A stretch of DNA of 64,000 nt. Source: Actinophytocola algeriensis. Lineage in GTDB: Bacteria; Actinomycetota; Actinomycetes; Mycobacteriales; Pseudonocardiaceae. The first letter of the stretch is position 1. Every line of letters starts with the position of its first letter. The stretch spans positions 372,001-436,000 of the forward strand of contig NZ_JACHJQ010000001.1 in NCBI RefSeq assembly GCF_014203735.1, read 5' to 3'. A program made the position numbers and the translations under genes. Shown here piece after piece: positions 1 to 8,457 of this stretch. The notes under the pieces were generated by a model. The model did no database searches, was not told where the DNA came from, and was given only the letters and a program-made list of their open reading frames with translations.

Positions 1-96
1 GGTGCCCACCAGGAGCAGCGCCAGTCCCCACGGCCGTTGCCGCCGCACGGCAGCCGTCGGCGCGACGGCGGTGACGGGTGAGGCGGTGGCGATCAC
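1..96 (-). CDS. N-terminus of a membrane protein, probably a GT39-like glycosyltransferase (partial)
   Basis: Only the first 32 codons are inside the window; the gene continues leftwards past base 1. It begins with GTG (bases 94-96), overlapping the TGA stop of the upstream glycosyltransferase by four bases (GTGA), so the two are probably translationally coupled. The visible peptide is an Ala/Thr/Val-rich cytoplasmic start, then an RRQRPW basic patch and the start of a hydrophobic helix, as in polytopic membrane proteins. Actinobacteria often pair two ArnT-like GT39 proteins with a GT2/GtrA protein, so a second GT39 enzyme is my guess. The sequence present cannot prove it. Confidence 0.55.
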   Translation of the reverse strand, partial: MIATASPVTAVAPTAAVRRQRPWGLALLLVGT

Positions 97-1391
97 GACG
101 CACTCTTCTCGGTCAGGCGGCGCGGGTGGAACACCCAGCCGCGGAGCAGCAGGAACCGCAGCACGGTGGCCGCGAGGTTGGCGGCGACGAGCACGGCCAG
201 CTCCAGCCCTCGGCCGGGCGACGTCAACCCGTGCAGCACGGCGAGCGACCCGGACGTCAGCGCCAGGCCGAGGCAGAACACGATCAGGCCCTCGAACTGG
301 TGGCGTGCCACCCCGGCCCGCCCACGCACCCCGAACGTGTACCGCCGGTTCGCGGCCGTGTTGCCGACCGCGGTGACACCCAGCGCGGCGAAGTTCGCGC
401 CCTGCGCGCCCAAACCGTTGCGCAGCAAAGAGAACAACACCAGGTAGGCCAGGGTGGACACCACGCCGACCGCGGCGAACCGGACCAGCTGCCGCAACAA
501 CCCGGCCGGTGGCGCGTCCCGGCCGAGTTGTTCGCGCAGGTGGGCCACCGGGATCCGGCCCGTCGCGAAACCCCGTGCCAGGCGGGCGATCCCCTTCAGG
601 TCGGCGATCGCCGTCGCGACGAGGTCGACGCGGCTGTCCGGGTCGTCCACCCAGTCCACCGGCACCTCGTGGATGCGCAGCCCCGTCCGCTCCGCCAGCA
701 CCAGCAGTTCGGTGTCGAAGAACCAGCCGGTGTCCGCCACGTGCGGCAGCAGCTTCTCGGCCACATCCCGGCGGATCGCCTTGAACCCGCACTGCGCGTC
801 GGAGAACCGGGTCGCGAGCGCACCACGCAGCAACAGGTTGTAGCCGCGGGAGATCAGCTCCCGCTTCGGCCCGCGGACCACCCGCGCACCCCGTGCGAGG
901 CGGGACCCGATCGCCAGGTCCGAATGGCCGGACAGCAGCGGCGCGATGAGCGGGGGCAACGCGTTGAGGTCTGTCGACAGGTCGACATCCAGGTAGGCGA
1001 GGACCGCGGCGTCGCTCGCCGACCACACCGCCCGCAACGCGCGTCCGCGGCCCTTCTCCGCCAGGTGCACGGCGGTCACCTCGGCGAACTCCGCCACCAG
1101 TGCGTCGGCGACCGCCGCGGTGCCGTCGGTGCTCGCGTTGTTCGCGATCGTGATCCGGAAGCGGTAGGGGAACCCGGTCGACAGGTGCTGGTGCAGTCCG
1201 CGGACACAGGGGGCGAGGTCCCGTTCCTCGTTGAACACGGGCACGACGACGTCGAGCACCAGGGTGTCCCCATCGGTGTCGATGGCACCCCGGTCGGTGG
1301 GGTTGGGCACGGTCAGCGTCATGGTGAACACGCTTCGCTGCCAGGCTGGGCCGGCCGTGTGCCTCGCCTGTGCGTGAGCTGTGGGTGTCAT
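93..1391 (-). CDS. Bifunctional GT2 glycosyltransferase / GtrA membrane protein
   Basis: The N-terminal half is a family 2 glycosyltransferase of the dolichyl/polyprenyl-phosphate sugar synthase type: VVPVFNEE near residue 50 (nucleotide-sugar binding) and a DVD metal-binding triad near residue 135. The C-terminal ~140 residues are a GtrA-like domain with four hydrophobic helices. Such fusions load a sugar onto polyprenyl phosphate and help present it across the membrane to GT39-type transferases. One of these is encoded immediately upstream (stop and start overlap as ATGA), and another probably follows. I chose the ATG at 1391 because of that overlap; an internal ATG at 1322 (MTLTVPNPT) is an alternative start. 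Family assignment is firm; the acceptor is unknown. Confidence 0.88.
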   Translation of the reverse strand: MTPTAHAQARHTAGPAWQRSVFTMTLTVPNPTDRGAIDTDGDTLVLDVVVPVFNEERDLAPCVRGLHQHLSTGFPYRFRITIANNASTDGTAAVADALVAEFAEVTAVHLAEKGRGRALRAVWSASDAAVLAYLDVDLSTDLNALPPLIAPLLSGHSDLAIGSRLARGARVVRGPKRELISRGYNLLLRGALATRFSDAQCGFKAIRRDVAEKLLPHVADTGWFFDTELLVLAERTGLRIHEVPVDWVDDPDSRVDLVATAIADLKGIARLARGFATGRIPVAHLREQLGRDAPPAGLLRQLVRFAAVGVVSTLAYLVLFSLLRNGLGAQGANFAALGVTAVGNTAANRRYTFGVRGRAGVARHQFEGLIVFCLGLALTSGSLAVLHGLTSPGRGLELAVLVAANLAATVLRFLLLRGWVFHPRRLTEKSAS

Positions 1392-3133
1392 GACAGGTCG
1401 TAGACCGCGACGCCGGACACCTGCTGTGCCTCGAAGTTCTCCGCCACCCACTCGGCGATCCGCGCGCCCGCGTCACTGCCGCCGGTCGCGGTCGACGACA
1501 TCGCGCCGTCACCGATGAACCAGTGGATCTGTCCACGCCGGACGTACTCCTGGAACTGTGCGAGCGTCGGCGACGGGTCCGTGCCGTTGAACCCGCCCAC
1601 CGCCAGCACCGGTTTTCCGGACCCCAGCTGGTATCCGGCCGCGTTGTTCGATCCCACGGTCGCCGCGGCCCACGTGTGGTCGCCTTGCCGCAACAGCGCC
1701 ACGAGGTCCGCGCCGGGCGTCGGCGCGTCGAGCAGGCCACCCATGCCGCCGAAGTTCATGTTCCCCACAGGCGGACCCACTGACGGGCCCGCCGACGGCA
1801 GCGCACCCGAGTGCGTCGCCGCCGCCGTCTGCAACGAGTACGCCGCGGGCCCAGCCAGCGCGATCACCACCGCGAGCGCCGCCACCGCCAGACTCCGCTC
1901 CACCAGCAGCAACAACGCCGCCGCCGCGAGCCCCAAGACCAGCAGCACCAGCGACTCGAGCAGGAGATACGTCTCCATCGCAGTCAGCGCCACCGCCCCC
2001 GACAGCACCGCGACCCCGGTGAACCCCTTGCGCCACAACGCCACCACGCCGATCCCGAGCACACCCGCGAGCGCCGGGGCCAGCGCCACCGTGTAGTAGG
2101 CGTGGATGATCCCGTCCATCAGGCTGAAGACCACGGCCGTGACGACCAGCCACCCGCCCCACAGCAACAGCGACGTCCACACCGGACCACGCCGCCATGT
2201 CGCCCACAGCCCGCCTGCCAGCAGCACCACGGCCGCGGGCAGCAGCCACGCGATCCCGCCCGCCATCTCCGCACCGAACAGCCGCCCCCACACGCCACCG
2301 GTCCCGCCCCCACCGACGCTGCCGACCTCGTCACCGGTCAGGCGGCCGAACCCGTTGTAGCCGAACGTCAGCTCCAGCACCGAGTTGTGCTGCGAACCGC
2401 CGATGTACGGCCGGTCCGCCGCGGGCCACAGCGTCACCAGCAGCACCCACCAGCCGGCGCTGACGATCACCGCGCCGGCCGCCACCGCCAGGCCCAGCAG
2501 GCGTTCGCGCCGCGCGCCGACCAGCCACGCGAGCCCGAACGCGGGCAGGACCAGGAACGCCTGCAACATCTTCGTCAGGAACCCGAACCCGACGCACGCG
2601 CCCGCCAGCACGAGCCACCACACGCGTCCGCGCCGGTTCGCGTCCTCGATCGCGCGGACCGTCGCGTAAGCGCCCGCGGTGAGCAGCAGCACGAGCAGCG
2701 CGTCCGGGTTGTTGAACCGGAACATCAGCACCGCGACCGGCGTCAGCGCCAGCACGATCCCCGCCAGCAGCGCGGCCGCCTCGCCGGCCACGCGTTTGAC
2801 GGCCGCGTACAGCAGCCACACGGTCGCCACACCCATCAGCGCCTGTGGCACCAGGATGCTCCACGAGTGCACACCGAAGATCCGTGCCGACAGGCCCATC
2901 ACCCACACCGACGCCGGTGTCTTGTCGACGGTGATCCCGCCCGCCGCGTCCGTCGCACCGAACAGCAGCGCCTTCCAGCTGGCGGCACCGGCCTGCGCGG
3001 CCGCCGAGTAGTACGCGTTCGCCCAGCCGGAGGCGCCGAGGCCCCACAGGTACAGCACGCCGGTGGCGGCGAGCAGGACCGGCAGTAAGGGGCGGAAAGC
3101 CGTCCGGGGCAGGGGAGGGGCGAGTGTGGTCAT
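1388..3133 (-). CDS. ArnT-like GT39 family glycosyltransferase (integral membrane)
   Basis: A 581-residue polytopic membrane protein of the ArnT/PMT-like GT39 class, which transfers sugars from polyprenyl-phosphate donors to extracytoplasmic acceptors. The first external loop carries the actinobacterial signature NAYYSAAAQAG, then SWKALLFGATDAAG and TVDKTPASVW. About a dozen hydrophobic helices follow, then a C-terminal soluble domain containing GGFNGTDPSPTL and HWFIGDG, conserved in this subfamily. Its stop overlaps the GT2/GtrA start, so sugar loading and transfer are co-expressed. I prefer the ATG at 3133 over a TTG three codons upstream. The substrate cannot be read from sequence; a cell-wall or protein glycan is the usual expectation. 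Confidence 0.85.
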   Translation of the reverse strand: MTTLAPPLPRTAFRPLLPVLLAATGVLYLWGLGASGWANAYYSAAAQAGAASWKALLFGATDAAGGITVDKTPASVWVMGLSARIFGVHSWSILVPQALMGVATVWLLYAAVKRVAGEAAALLAGIVLALTPVAVLMFRFNNPDALLVLLLTAGAYATVRAIEDANRRGRVWWLVLAGACVGFGFLTKMLQAFLVLPAFGLAWLVGARRERLLGLAVAAGAVIVSAGWWVLLVTLWPAADRPYIGGSQHNSVLELTFGYNGFGRLTGDEVGSVGGGGTGGVWGRLFGAEMAGGIAWLLPAAVVLLAGGLWATWRRGPVWTSLLLWGGWLVVTAVVFSLMDGIIHAYYTVALAPALAGVLGIGVVALWRKGFTGVAVLSGAVALTAMETYLLLESLVLLVLGLAAAALLLLVERSLAVAALAVVIALAGPAAYSLQTAAATHSGALPSAGPSVGPPVGNMNFGGMGGLLDAPTPGADLVALLRQGDHTWAAATVGSNNAAGYQLGSGKPVLAVGGFNGTDPSPTLAQFQEYVRRGQIHWFIGDGAMSSTATGGSDAGARIAEWVAENFEAQQVSGVAVYDLS

Positions 3134-3172
3134 GGCAGCCAACCTGGCGAGCCGGGCTGGGTGCCGCCTTGG

Positions 3173-4621
3173 TCAATCCTGTGACCGGGCTGTGTCCGTG
3201 CGCGGCAGCCTGACCGTGAACCCGGTCCGGCCGGGACGGCTCTGGACGCTCACGTGCCCGTGGTGCGCCTGCACGACCGCCGCGACGATCGCGAGGCCCA
3301 GGCCCGTGCTGCCCGCGGCGCGGGACCGGGACGAGTCACCGCGCGCGAACCGCTCGAACACCTCCGGCAGCAGGTCGGCGGGGATGCCGGGACCGTCGTC
3401 GGTGACCGTGAGCGTCGCCGCCTCGTCCGATGTGGACAGTGTGGTGGTGACGGTCGTGCCGGGCGGGGTGTGGGTGCGGGCGTTGGACAGCAGGTTCGCT
3501 AGTACCTGGTGCAGCCGCGCGTCGTCACCGGGCACGACGACCTCGTCCGGTGGCACGTCGAGGCGCCACACGTGCTCGCGGCCCGCGACCTGCGCGTCGC
3601 TGACGACGTCGACGACCAGCCGCGACAGGTCGACGTCGGCGTACTCGAGGGGACGGCCGGAGTCCAGGCGCGCCAACAGGAGCAGGTCGTCGACGAGCCT
3701 CGTCATGCGGGCCGCCTCGGACTCGACGCGGCCGAGCGCGTGCGACACCTCGGGTGCCACGTCGTCGTCACGGCGGCGGATCAGCTCGGCGTACCCGCGC
3801 ACGGCGGCGAGCGGGGTCCGCAGCTCGTGGCTGGCGTCGGCGACGAACTGGCGGACCCTGGTCTCGCTCTCCTGCCGCGCGGTGAGGGCGTCCTGCACGT
3901 TGCCGAGCATCCGGTTGAACGCGAGGCCGACCTGCCCGACCTCGGTGTTCGGGTCGGTGTACCGCTTCGGCACCCGTTCGGCCAGCTCCACCTCGCCGCG
4001 GTCGAGGGGCAGGTCGGCGACCCGGCTCGCGGTCGCCGCCACCCGTCGCAGGGGTTGCAGTGCCCGCCGGACGATGAACGCGCCCGCGCCCGCCGCGGCC
4101 AGCAGCCCGGTCAGCGCCACGCCACCCATGATCAGCCCCGCGCTGACCAGGACCTCGTTGACCTCGGACATCGGCAACCCGGTCACGAAGGTCTCGCCGC
4201 CAGGGCCCGCCCGCGCGACGAGCCGGTACTCGCCGAGGTTCTCGATGGTTCTCGTGTAGTACCGCCCGTCGGTCGGCACGTCCTTGATGTCGGCCGCCTC
4301 GGCGGTCGTCAGGACGCGCGGGGTGTCGCCGCTGGTCTCCTGCCAGGCCGTGCCGGAGCCGTTGGCGAAGATCCCGGAGACGGTGCCGGTCGCCTGGGGC
4401 GGCGCGTTGCCGGGGCCGGGCGTGACGAATATGCCGCCTCCGGGCTGCTCCCGGCGGACCTGCCACCCCTTGCTGCTGGCATCCTCGACGCGGTCGTCGA
4501 GTTGGTCCACCAGGAACGCGCGGAGGGCGATCTCCGAGATCGCGACGATGACCACGCAGACCAGCGTCAGCAGGACGATCTGCTCGAAGATCAGCCGCCT
4601 GCGCAGCGACCAGCTCTCCAC
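3173..4621 (-). CDS. Sensor histidine kinase (HAMP/HisKA/HATPase)
   Basis: A classical membrane sensor kinase. It has an N-terminal helix at about residues 10-35, an extracytoplasmic sensor segment to about 155, a second helix at about 160-182, a HAMP linker, and a HisKA dimerisation domain whose phospho-acceptor His lies in SHELRTP near residue 262. The ATP-binding domain shows an N box (NLLSNARTHTPPG), a G1 box (DDGPGIP) and a G2 box (GSTGLGLAIV). The cognate OmpR-type regulator is immediately upstream. I placed the start at GTG 4621, eight bases after the regulator stop; an ATG at 4651, overlapping the regulator by 23 bases, is also possible. The signal sensed is unknown. The neighbouring envelope genes make a cell-wall role plausible but unproven. 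Confidence 0.9.
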   Translation of the reverse strand: MESWSLRRRLIFEQIVLLTLVCVVIVAISEIALRAFLVDQLDDRVEDASSKGWQVRREQPGGGIFVTPGPGNAPPQATGTVSGIFANGSGTAWQETSGDTPRVLTTAEAADIKDVPTDGRYYTRTIENLGEYRLVARAGPGGETFVTGLPMSEVNEVLVSAGLIMGGVALTGLLAAAGAGAFIVRRALQPLRRVAATASRVADLPLDRGEVELAERVPKRYTDPNTEVGQVGLAFNRMLGNVQDALTARQESETRVRQFVADASHELRTPLAAVRGYAELIRRRDDDVAPEVSHALGRVESEAARMTRLVDDLLLLARLDSGRPLEYADVDLSRLVVDVVSDAQVAGREHVWRLDVPPDEVVVPGDDARLHQVLANLLSNARTHTPPGTTVTTTLSTSDEAATLTVTDDGPGIPADLLPEVFERFARGDSSRSRAAGSTGLGLAIVAAVVQAHHGHVSVQSRPGRTGFTVRLPRTDTARSQD

Positions 4622-4628
4622 GCCCCGC

Positions 4629-5345
4629 TCAGCCTGCCGGTTTGAGGACATAGCCCGCGCCCCGCATCGTGTGGATCATCGGCGGCCGGCCCGCGTCGAT
4701 CTTCTTGCGCAGGTAGGAGATGTACAGCTCGACGATGTTGGCCTGGCCGCCGAAGTCGTAGTGCCACACCCGGTCGAGGATCTGCGCCTTCGACAGCACC
4801 CGCCTCGGGTTGCGCATCAGGTACCGCAGCAGCTCGAACTCGGTGGCGGTGAGGTCGACCAGCTCGCCGCCGCGGTGGACCTCGCGGCTGTCCTCGTCGA
4901 GGGTGAGGTCGCCGACGACCAGCGACGCGCCCGCGGTCGCCTCGGTCACGCCGGTGCGGCGGAGCAGCGCACGCAGGCGCAGCGTGACCTCCTCGAGGCT
5001 GAACGGCTTGGTGACGTAGTCGTCGCCGCCCGCGGTGAGGCCCGCGATGCGGTCCTCGACGGCGTCCTTCGCGGTGAGGAACAGGACGGGCAGCGTCGGC
5101 AGGTCGGCACGCATGCGGCGGAGGACCTCGAGGCCGTCGATGTCGGGCAGCATGACGTCGAGGACGACGGCGTCGGGCCGGAACTCGCGGGCCGCGCGGA
5201 CCGCGGCCAGGCCGTCGAGGGCGCTGCGGATCTCCCAGCCTTCCAGGCGCAACGCCATCGTGACGAGCTCGGCCAGCGCGGCCTCGTCGTCGACCACCAG
5301 GACGCGGACCGGTCGGCCGTCCGGTCGTCGCAGCTCACTCCGCAT
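4629..5345 (-). CDS. OmpR/PhoB-family response regulator
   Basis: The N-terminal receiver domain has the acidic pocket (VVDDE), the phospho-acceptor Asp in VVLDVMLPD (about residue 62), and the conserved Lys in FLTAKD. The C-terminal winged-helix DNA-binding domain includes LTATEFELLRYLMRNPRRVLSK and ends in GAGYVLKP, typical of the OmpR class. The ATG at 5345 is the first start preceding the receiver β1 strand; longer open upstream sequence has no family similarity. The gene is divergent from the small membrane-anchored protein at 5479, leaving a ~130-bp shared promoter region, so that protein is a plausible regulon member. The kinase gene follows directly. Confidence 0.92.
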   Translation of the reverse strand: MRSELRRPDGRPVRVLVVDDEAALAELVTMALRLEGWEIRSALDGLAAVRAAREFRPDAVVLDVMLPDIDGLEVLRRMRADLPTLPVLFLTAKDAVEDRIAGLTAGGDDYVTKPFSLEEVTLRLRALLRRTGVTEATAGASLVVGDLTLDEDSREVHRGGELVDLTATEFELLRYLMRNPRRVLSKAQILDRVWHYDFGGQANIVELYISYLRKKIDAGRPPMIHTMRGAGYVLKPAG

Positions 5346-5478
5346 GGGCACATGGTCGCCCGGGGTGGTGTGGTGCCGCTGTGTGAAGCCTGTGGGTTTC
5401 CTGTGCCCGGCGAGGGTCACAGCGGTTGCCCACAGCGAGCACAGGTCACGCACAGGAACAACCCCGACTGTGGTGGGC

Positions 5479-6015
5479 ATGAGTACGGAACAGACAGAAA
5501 CCCCCCAGTGGGGCGCCCCGCCGCCCCCGGAGCAGCCCGGCAGGCGGTGGTCGACCAAGCGGATCGTGGTCGCCGTGGCCATCGCGGTGGGCATCGCGGC
5601 GGCCGGTGGCGTGGCGATCTACGCGGCGAGCGGCTCGACCACCGCCGATGGCGGCCCGGGCGGCGGCCGGGGCGGGGCGGGTGGCCCGGTGTTCGTCGGC
5701 GGCCCGCTGGGCGGGATGTCCGGCACCGACCACGGCGAGTTCCAGACCGGCGAGGTCACCGAGCTGACCGACGAGTCGATCACCGCGAAGAGCGAGGACG
5801 GCTACACGAAGACCTACGTGATCGACGACGAGACCCAGCTGGGCGACGGCATCGCCACGGGCGACGAGGTGACCGTCATCGCCACCACGGAGGGGTCCAC
5901 GACCACGGCCGAGTCGGTCATGGAGATGGGGGCGATGCCGCAGCGCCGCGACGGCGACGGCGGCCGCCAGAACGGCGGTCCGCAGGACGGTGGCCCTCAG
6001 GACGGCGGCAACTGA
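5479..6015 (+). CDS. Small membrane-anchored protein with an OB-like extracytoplasmic domain
   Basis: 178 residues. A Pro-rich cytoplasmic start (WGAPPPPEQPG) leads to one hydrophobic helix at about residues 30-48, then a Gly-rich linker and a short domain containing GEVTELTDESITAKSEDG and GDEVTVIATTEG. This resembles the β-rich DUF5666/OB-like folds found in secreted actinobacterial proteins. The tail is a low-complexity GGPQDGG repeat. It is divergent from the response regulator at 5345 and may be a target of that two-component system. Its 3' end overlaps the convergent transglycosylase gene by 19 bases. No enzymatic motif is visible; function unknown. Confidence 0.75.
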   Translation: MSTEQTETPQWGAPPPPEQPGRRWSTKRIVVAVAIAVGIAAAGGVAIYAASGSTTADGGPGGGRGGAGGPVFVGGPLGGMSGTDHGEFQTGEVTELTDESITAKSEDGYTKTYVIDDETQLGDGIATGDEVTVIATTEGSTTTAESVMEMGAMPQRRDGDGGRQNGGPQDGGPQDGGN

Positions 6016-7211
6016 CCGCCGGTCAGGGTGCCGGGGTCTCCGTCGCGGACAGCTCCAGCGGGTGCGCAGTCGGGTGACTCGCCGACCAGCCCGCCGACCA
6101 GGCCCTCGACGGTGTCCAGCAGGCCGCACTGCTGCGCCGGTTCCTCCGGCGCCTCCACCGGCGGTTCCGGCGGTTCCGGCGAGGTCGGCGGCAGGGTGGG
6201 CGGTGTGTCCGGTGGGGTGCTCGGCGGTGTGGTTGGTGGCGTGCTCGGCGGAGTCGAGGGCGGTGTGGACGGAGGCGTGCTCGGCGGAGTCGACGGCGGC
6301 GTGGACGGTGGCGTGCTCGGCGGTGTGCTCGGTGGTCGTGACGGCGGGACGCTGGGCGGCGTGCTGGGTGGCGTGGTCACCGGGGTCGTCACCGGCGTCT
6401 CCGGCGGCAGCCACGTGACGTCGGTGATGTCGTCCACCGTGATCGTGTTGTTCTGGTAGACCGACATCCACGACCGCACCAGCGACAGGTAGCTGGTCGA
6501 GTGGTTGTAGCTCAGCACCGCCTCGTCCAGCCCCGCAGGCGTGCCGAGGTCGCGGTTCGCGGCGCACAGGTACCTGGCCGCGGCCAGGCTGGCGTCGTAC
6601 ACGTTGTGCGGGTCGGCCGTGCCGTCGTCGTTGCCGTCGGACCGCCACCGCGACCAGGTGCCCGGGATGAACTGCATGGGCCCGACCGCGCGGTCCCAGG
6701 ACGTGTCCGTGTCGAGGGCACCGCCGTCGGTGTCGTGGATCGCCGCGAACGGGCCGCCGTTGAGCACCGGGCCGAGGATCGGGGTCAGGGTCCGCCCGGT
6801 CGCGTCCACCCGCCCACCCCTGGCGTGCCCCGACTCGACCTTGCCGATGGCCGCGAGCAGCTCGAGCGGGACGTGGCAGTTCGGCTGCACCAGGTCGGTC
6901 CTGTCGACCGCCCGCTGGTAGGCCGCCAGCACGGTCGACGGGATGGTGCCCGTCACCGACGGTGGCAGCGCGTTCACGAACCTGCTGCTCGCGAGGTGGC
7001 TCTCCACCAGCGGGAACGTCAGGTCGGGCGGTGTGCCGCCGTCCACGCCCGCCTCCGCGGGCGCGGCCTCCGGGTCGCTCACGACCGGCGCGCCTGCCCC
7101 CGACGACGCGGACGACGCCGACGAGGACACCGTCGACGCCGCCAGCAGCACCGCGCTGATCGCGACCAGTCCGCTGGACGGCTGCCGGACGCGCGCGTTT
7201 CTCTTCCGCAC
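5997..7211 (-). CDS. Secreted lytic transglycosylase with Pro/Thr-rich repeat tail
   Basis: A basic start and a hydrophobic segment (LVAISAVLLAAS) form a signal peptide or anchor. The catalytic domain is a soluble-lytic-transglycosylase (SLT) fold that cleaves peptidoglycan: the catalytic Glu lies in IGKVESGHARGG, followed by GPMQFIPGTW, then NVYDASLAAARYLC and AVLSYNHSTSYL. The last ~130 residues are a TPPSTPPS-type repeat, probably an extended wall-spanning stalk, with a short C-terminus containing two Cys. I chose GTG 7211, preceded by an AAGGGGTGGAG ribosome-binding region; a longer open frame upstream lacks support. Its 3' end overlaps the convergent small protein gene by 19 bases. Confidence 0.88.
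   Translation of the reverse strand: MRKRNARVRQPSSGLVAISAVLLAASTVSSSASSASSGAGAPVVSDPEAAPAEAGVDGGTPPDLTFPLVESHLASSRFVNALPPSVTGTIPSTVLAAYQRAVDRTDLVQPNCHVPLELLAAIGKVESGHARGGRVDATGRTLTPILGPVLNGGPFAAIHDTDGGALDTDTSWDRAVGPMQFIPGTWSRWRSDGNDDGTADPHNVYDASLAAARYLCAANRDLGTPAGLDEAVLSYNHSTSYLSLVRSWMSVYQNNTITVDDITDVTWLPPETPVTTPVTTPPSTPPSVPPSRPPSTPPSTPPSTPPSTPPSTPPSTPPSTPPSTPPTTPPSTPPDTPPTLPPTSPEPPEPPVEAPEEPAQQCGLLDTVEGLVGGLVGESPDCAPAGAVRDGDPGTLTGGQLPPS
6187..6395 (-). repeat. Coding tandem repeats (Pro-Pro-Ser-Thr units)
   Basis: Imperfect 12-base units (minus-strand sense ACGCCGCCGAGC and variants) are tandemly repeated about 15 times and encode the PPST/PPSTP stalk of the transglycosylase. Unit degeneracy and the in-frame 12-base period show selection on protein sequence. 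Slippage length variation between strains is likely. Confidence 0.8.
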
Positions 7212-7403
7212 CGCGCTCCACCCCTTCGATCCACCGGTACGTAGGTGAACCCACGCCAGTAGAGCACCGGGGCGACGCGGAGATAGCGACCGAGGCACAG
7301 GCGTACCCGATCGGGCAGGCATGCCAGCCTCATCGGTGACCAGGCCCTGCCCGGAGCGTCATGACGGCGCGAAGAGGTCACACGGTCGCGCGGTAACGCC
7401 TCG

Positions 7404-8414
7404 TCAGTCTGCGGCTTCGACCGACTCGGCACCGACGGGTGCGCCGCGCGGTGGGATGGCGTCCGCGCGGGCCGGGTCGATCCGCGTCACCGACCCGTCG
7501 GCCGCGGTCTGGGCGACGGTCAGCATCACCAGGTAGGCCGCCCGGATCTGCGACTGCTCGTCGTCGATCGCCGACAGCTCCAGCAGCACGGAGGCGCTGC
7601 CGAGCAGCCCGTACGCGTTCCTGGCGATGCCCTGGTAGTCGCCGCCGGGGTACTGGCTGACGTTGCCGCCCGCCAGGTGGTCGATGGTCTGCTGGGCCAC
7701 GACCGTCACCTGCTTGGCCGCGTCGACCGCCGCAGGCGTGACGTCCGGGTGCGTCGGCCACATCAGCGACGCGGTGATCTCCCGGCCGTCGTCGTCGAGG
7801 TACCGGCCCTGCATGTGGAAGTCCATCGCGATGTGCGGCCGGAACCCGGCGTACGCGCGCTGGATGTGCGCGGCCTCGGTCGCCGGGTTGTCCTCGGGCG
7901 CCACGGCCGGGTCGTGGTACCGGTTGATGTCGTAGCCCTTGCCCTTCTCGCCGTACTCGGGGTCGGCGTCCGGGTCGTAGTTGTAGCGCCAGTTCCGCTG
8001 GTGGCCGTCCGGGTTCGCGCGCACCACCACGTCGAGCGTGATCCGCGACAGCAGCCACCGGTGCCAGAACGTGTTCGGCACCCCGACGGTCCGCAGGAAC
8101 TCGACGGCGGCAGGCGTGCCGAGCGGCTCGTTGCCGTGCTGCTGGGTCACGTACTGGATCCGCACCGGCCCGTGCCCGAGGCGCGCGGCCCAGACCGGCC
8201 TGCCCTCGTTGGTGTCCCCGATGCCGCGGACCTCGATCCGCCCGTGGCTCCTGCGCGCGAGGTCCTTCAGCTGCGTGGCGAGGACTTCGTTGGAGGGGCG
8301 TGGGTCGACGGTGTGGGCGAGCGGTGCCGCGGGCTGTGCCTGCGCGGGTGCGGTGGGGGAGACGAACGCCATCGTGGTGGCCGCGGTCAACGCGAGCAGG
8401 GTACGTGAGCGCAT
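7404..8414 (-). CDS. Secreted M14-family zinc carboxypeptidase
   Basis: A 336-residue protein with an N-terminal signal peptide (SRTLLALTAATTMAF then a SPTAPAQAQ cleavage region). The zinc site of M14 metallocarboxypeptidases is visible: HGNEP near residue 92 (the HxxE pair), the Arg/Asn substrate motif in VVRANPDGHQRNWRYN, and a second His in AMDFHMQGR. The catalytic Glu is probably in SVLLELSA. It should remove C-terminal residues from peptides outside the cell. The start at ATG 8414 directly precedes the signal peptide; open sequence upstream lacks family similarity. A 192-base gap without recognisable features separates it from the transglycosylase downstream. Confidence 0.88.
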   Translation of the reverse strand: MRSRTLLALTAATTMAFVSPTAPAQAQPAAPLAHTVDPRPSNEVLATQLKDLARRSHGRIEVRGIGDTNEGRPVWAARLGHGPVRIQYVTQQHGNEPLGTPAAVEFLRTVGVPNTFWHRWLLSRITLDVVVRANPDGHQRNWRYNYDPDADPEYGEKGKGYDINRYHDPAVAPEDNPATEAAHIQRAYAGFRPHIAMDFHMQGRYLDDDGREITASLMWPTHPDVTPAAVDAAKQVTVVAQQTIDHLAGGNVSQYPGGDYQGIARNAYGLLGSASVLLELSAIDDEQSQIRAAYLVMLTVAQTAADGSVTRIDPARADAIPPRGAPVGAESVEAAD

Positions 8415-8457
8415 ACCACCAACCTGACACGCTCCTGACGCATCTGACAAGGACGGT

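Noticed and set aside
6187-6395. Regular direct repeats that might suggest a CRISPR array
   Set aside because: The units are 12 bases, contiguous, without unique spacers, and encode an in-frame Pro/Thr stalk.
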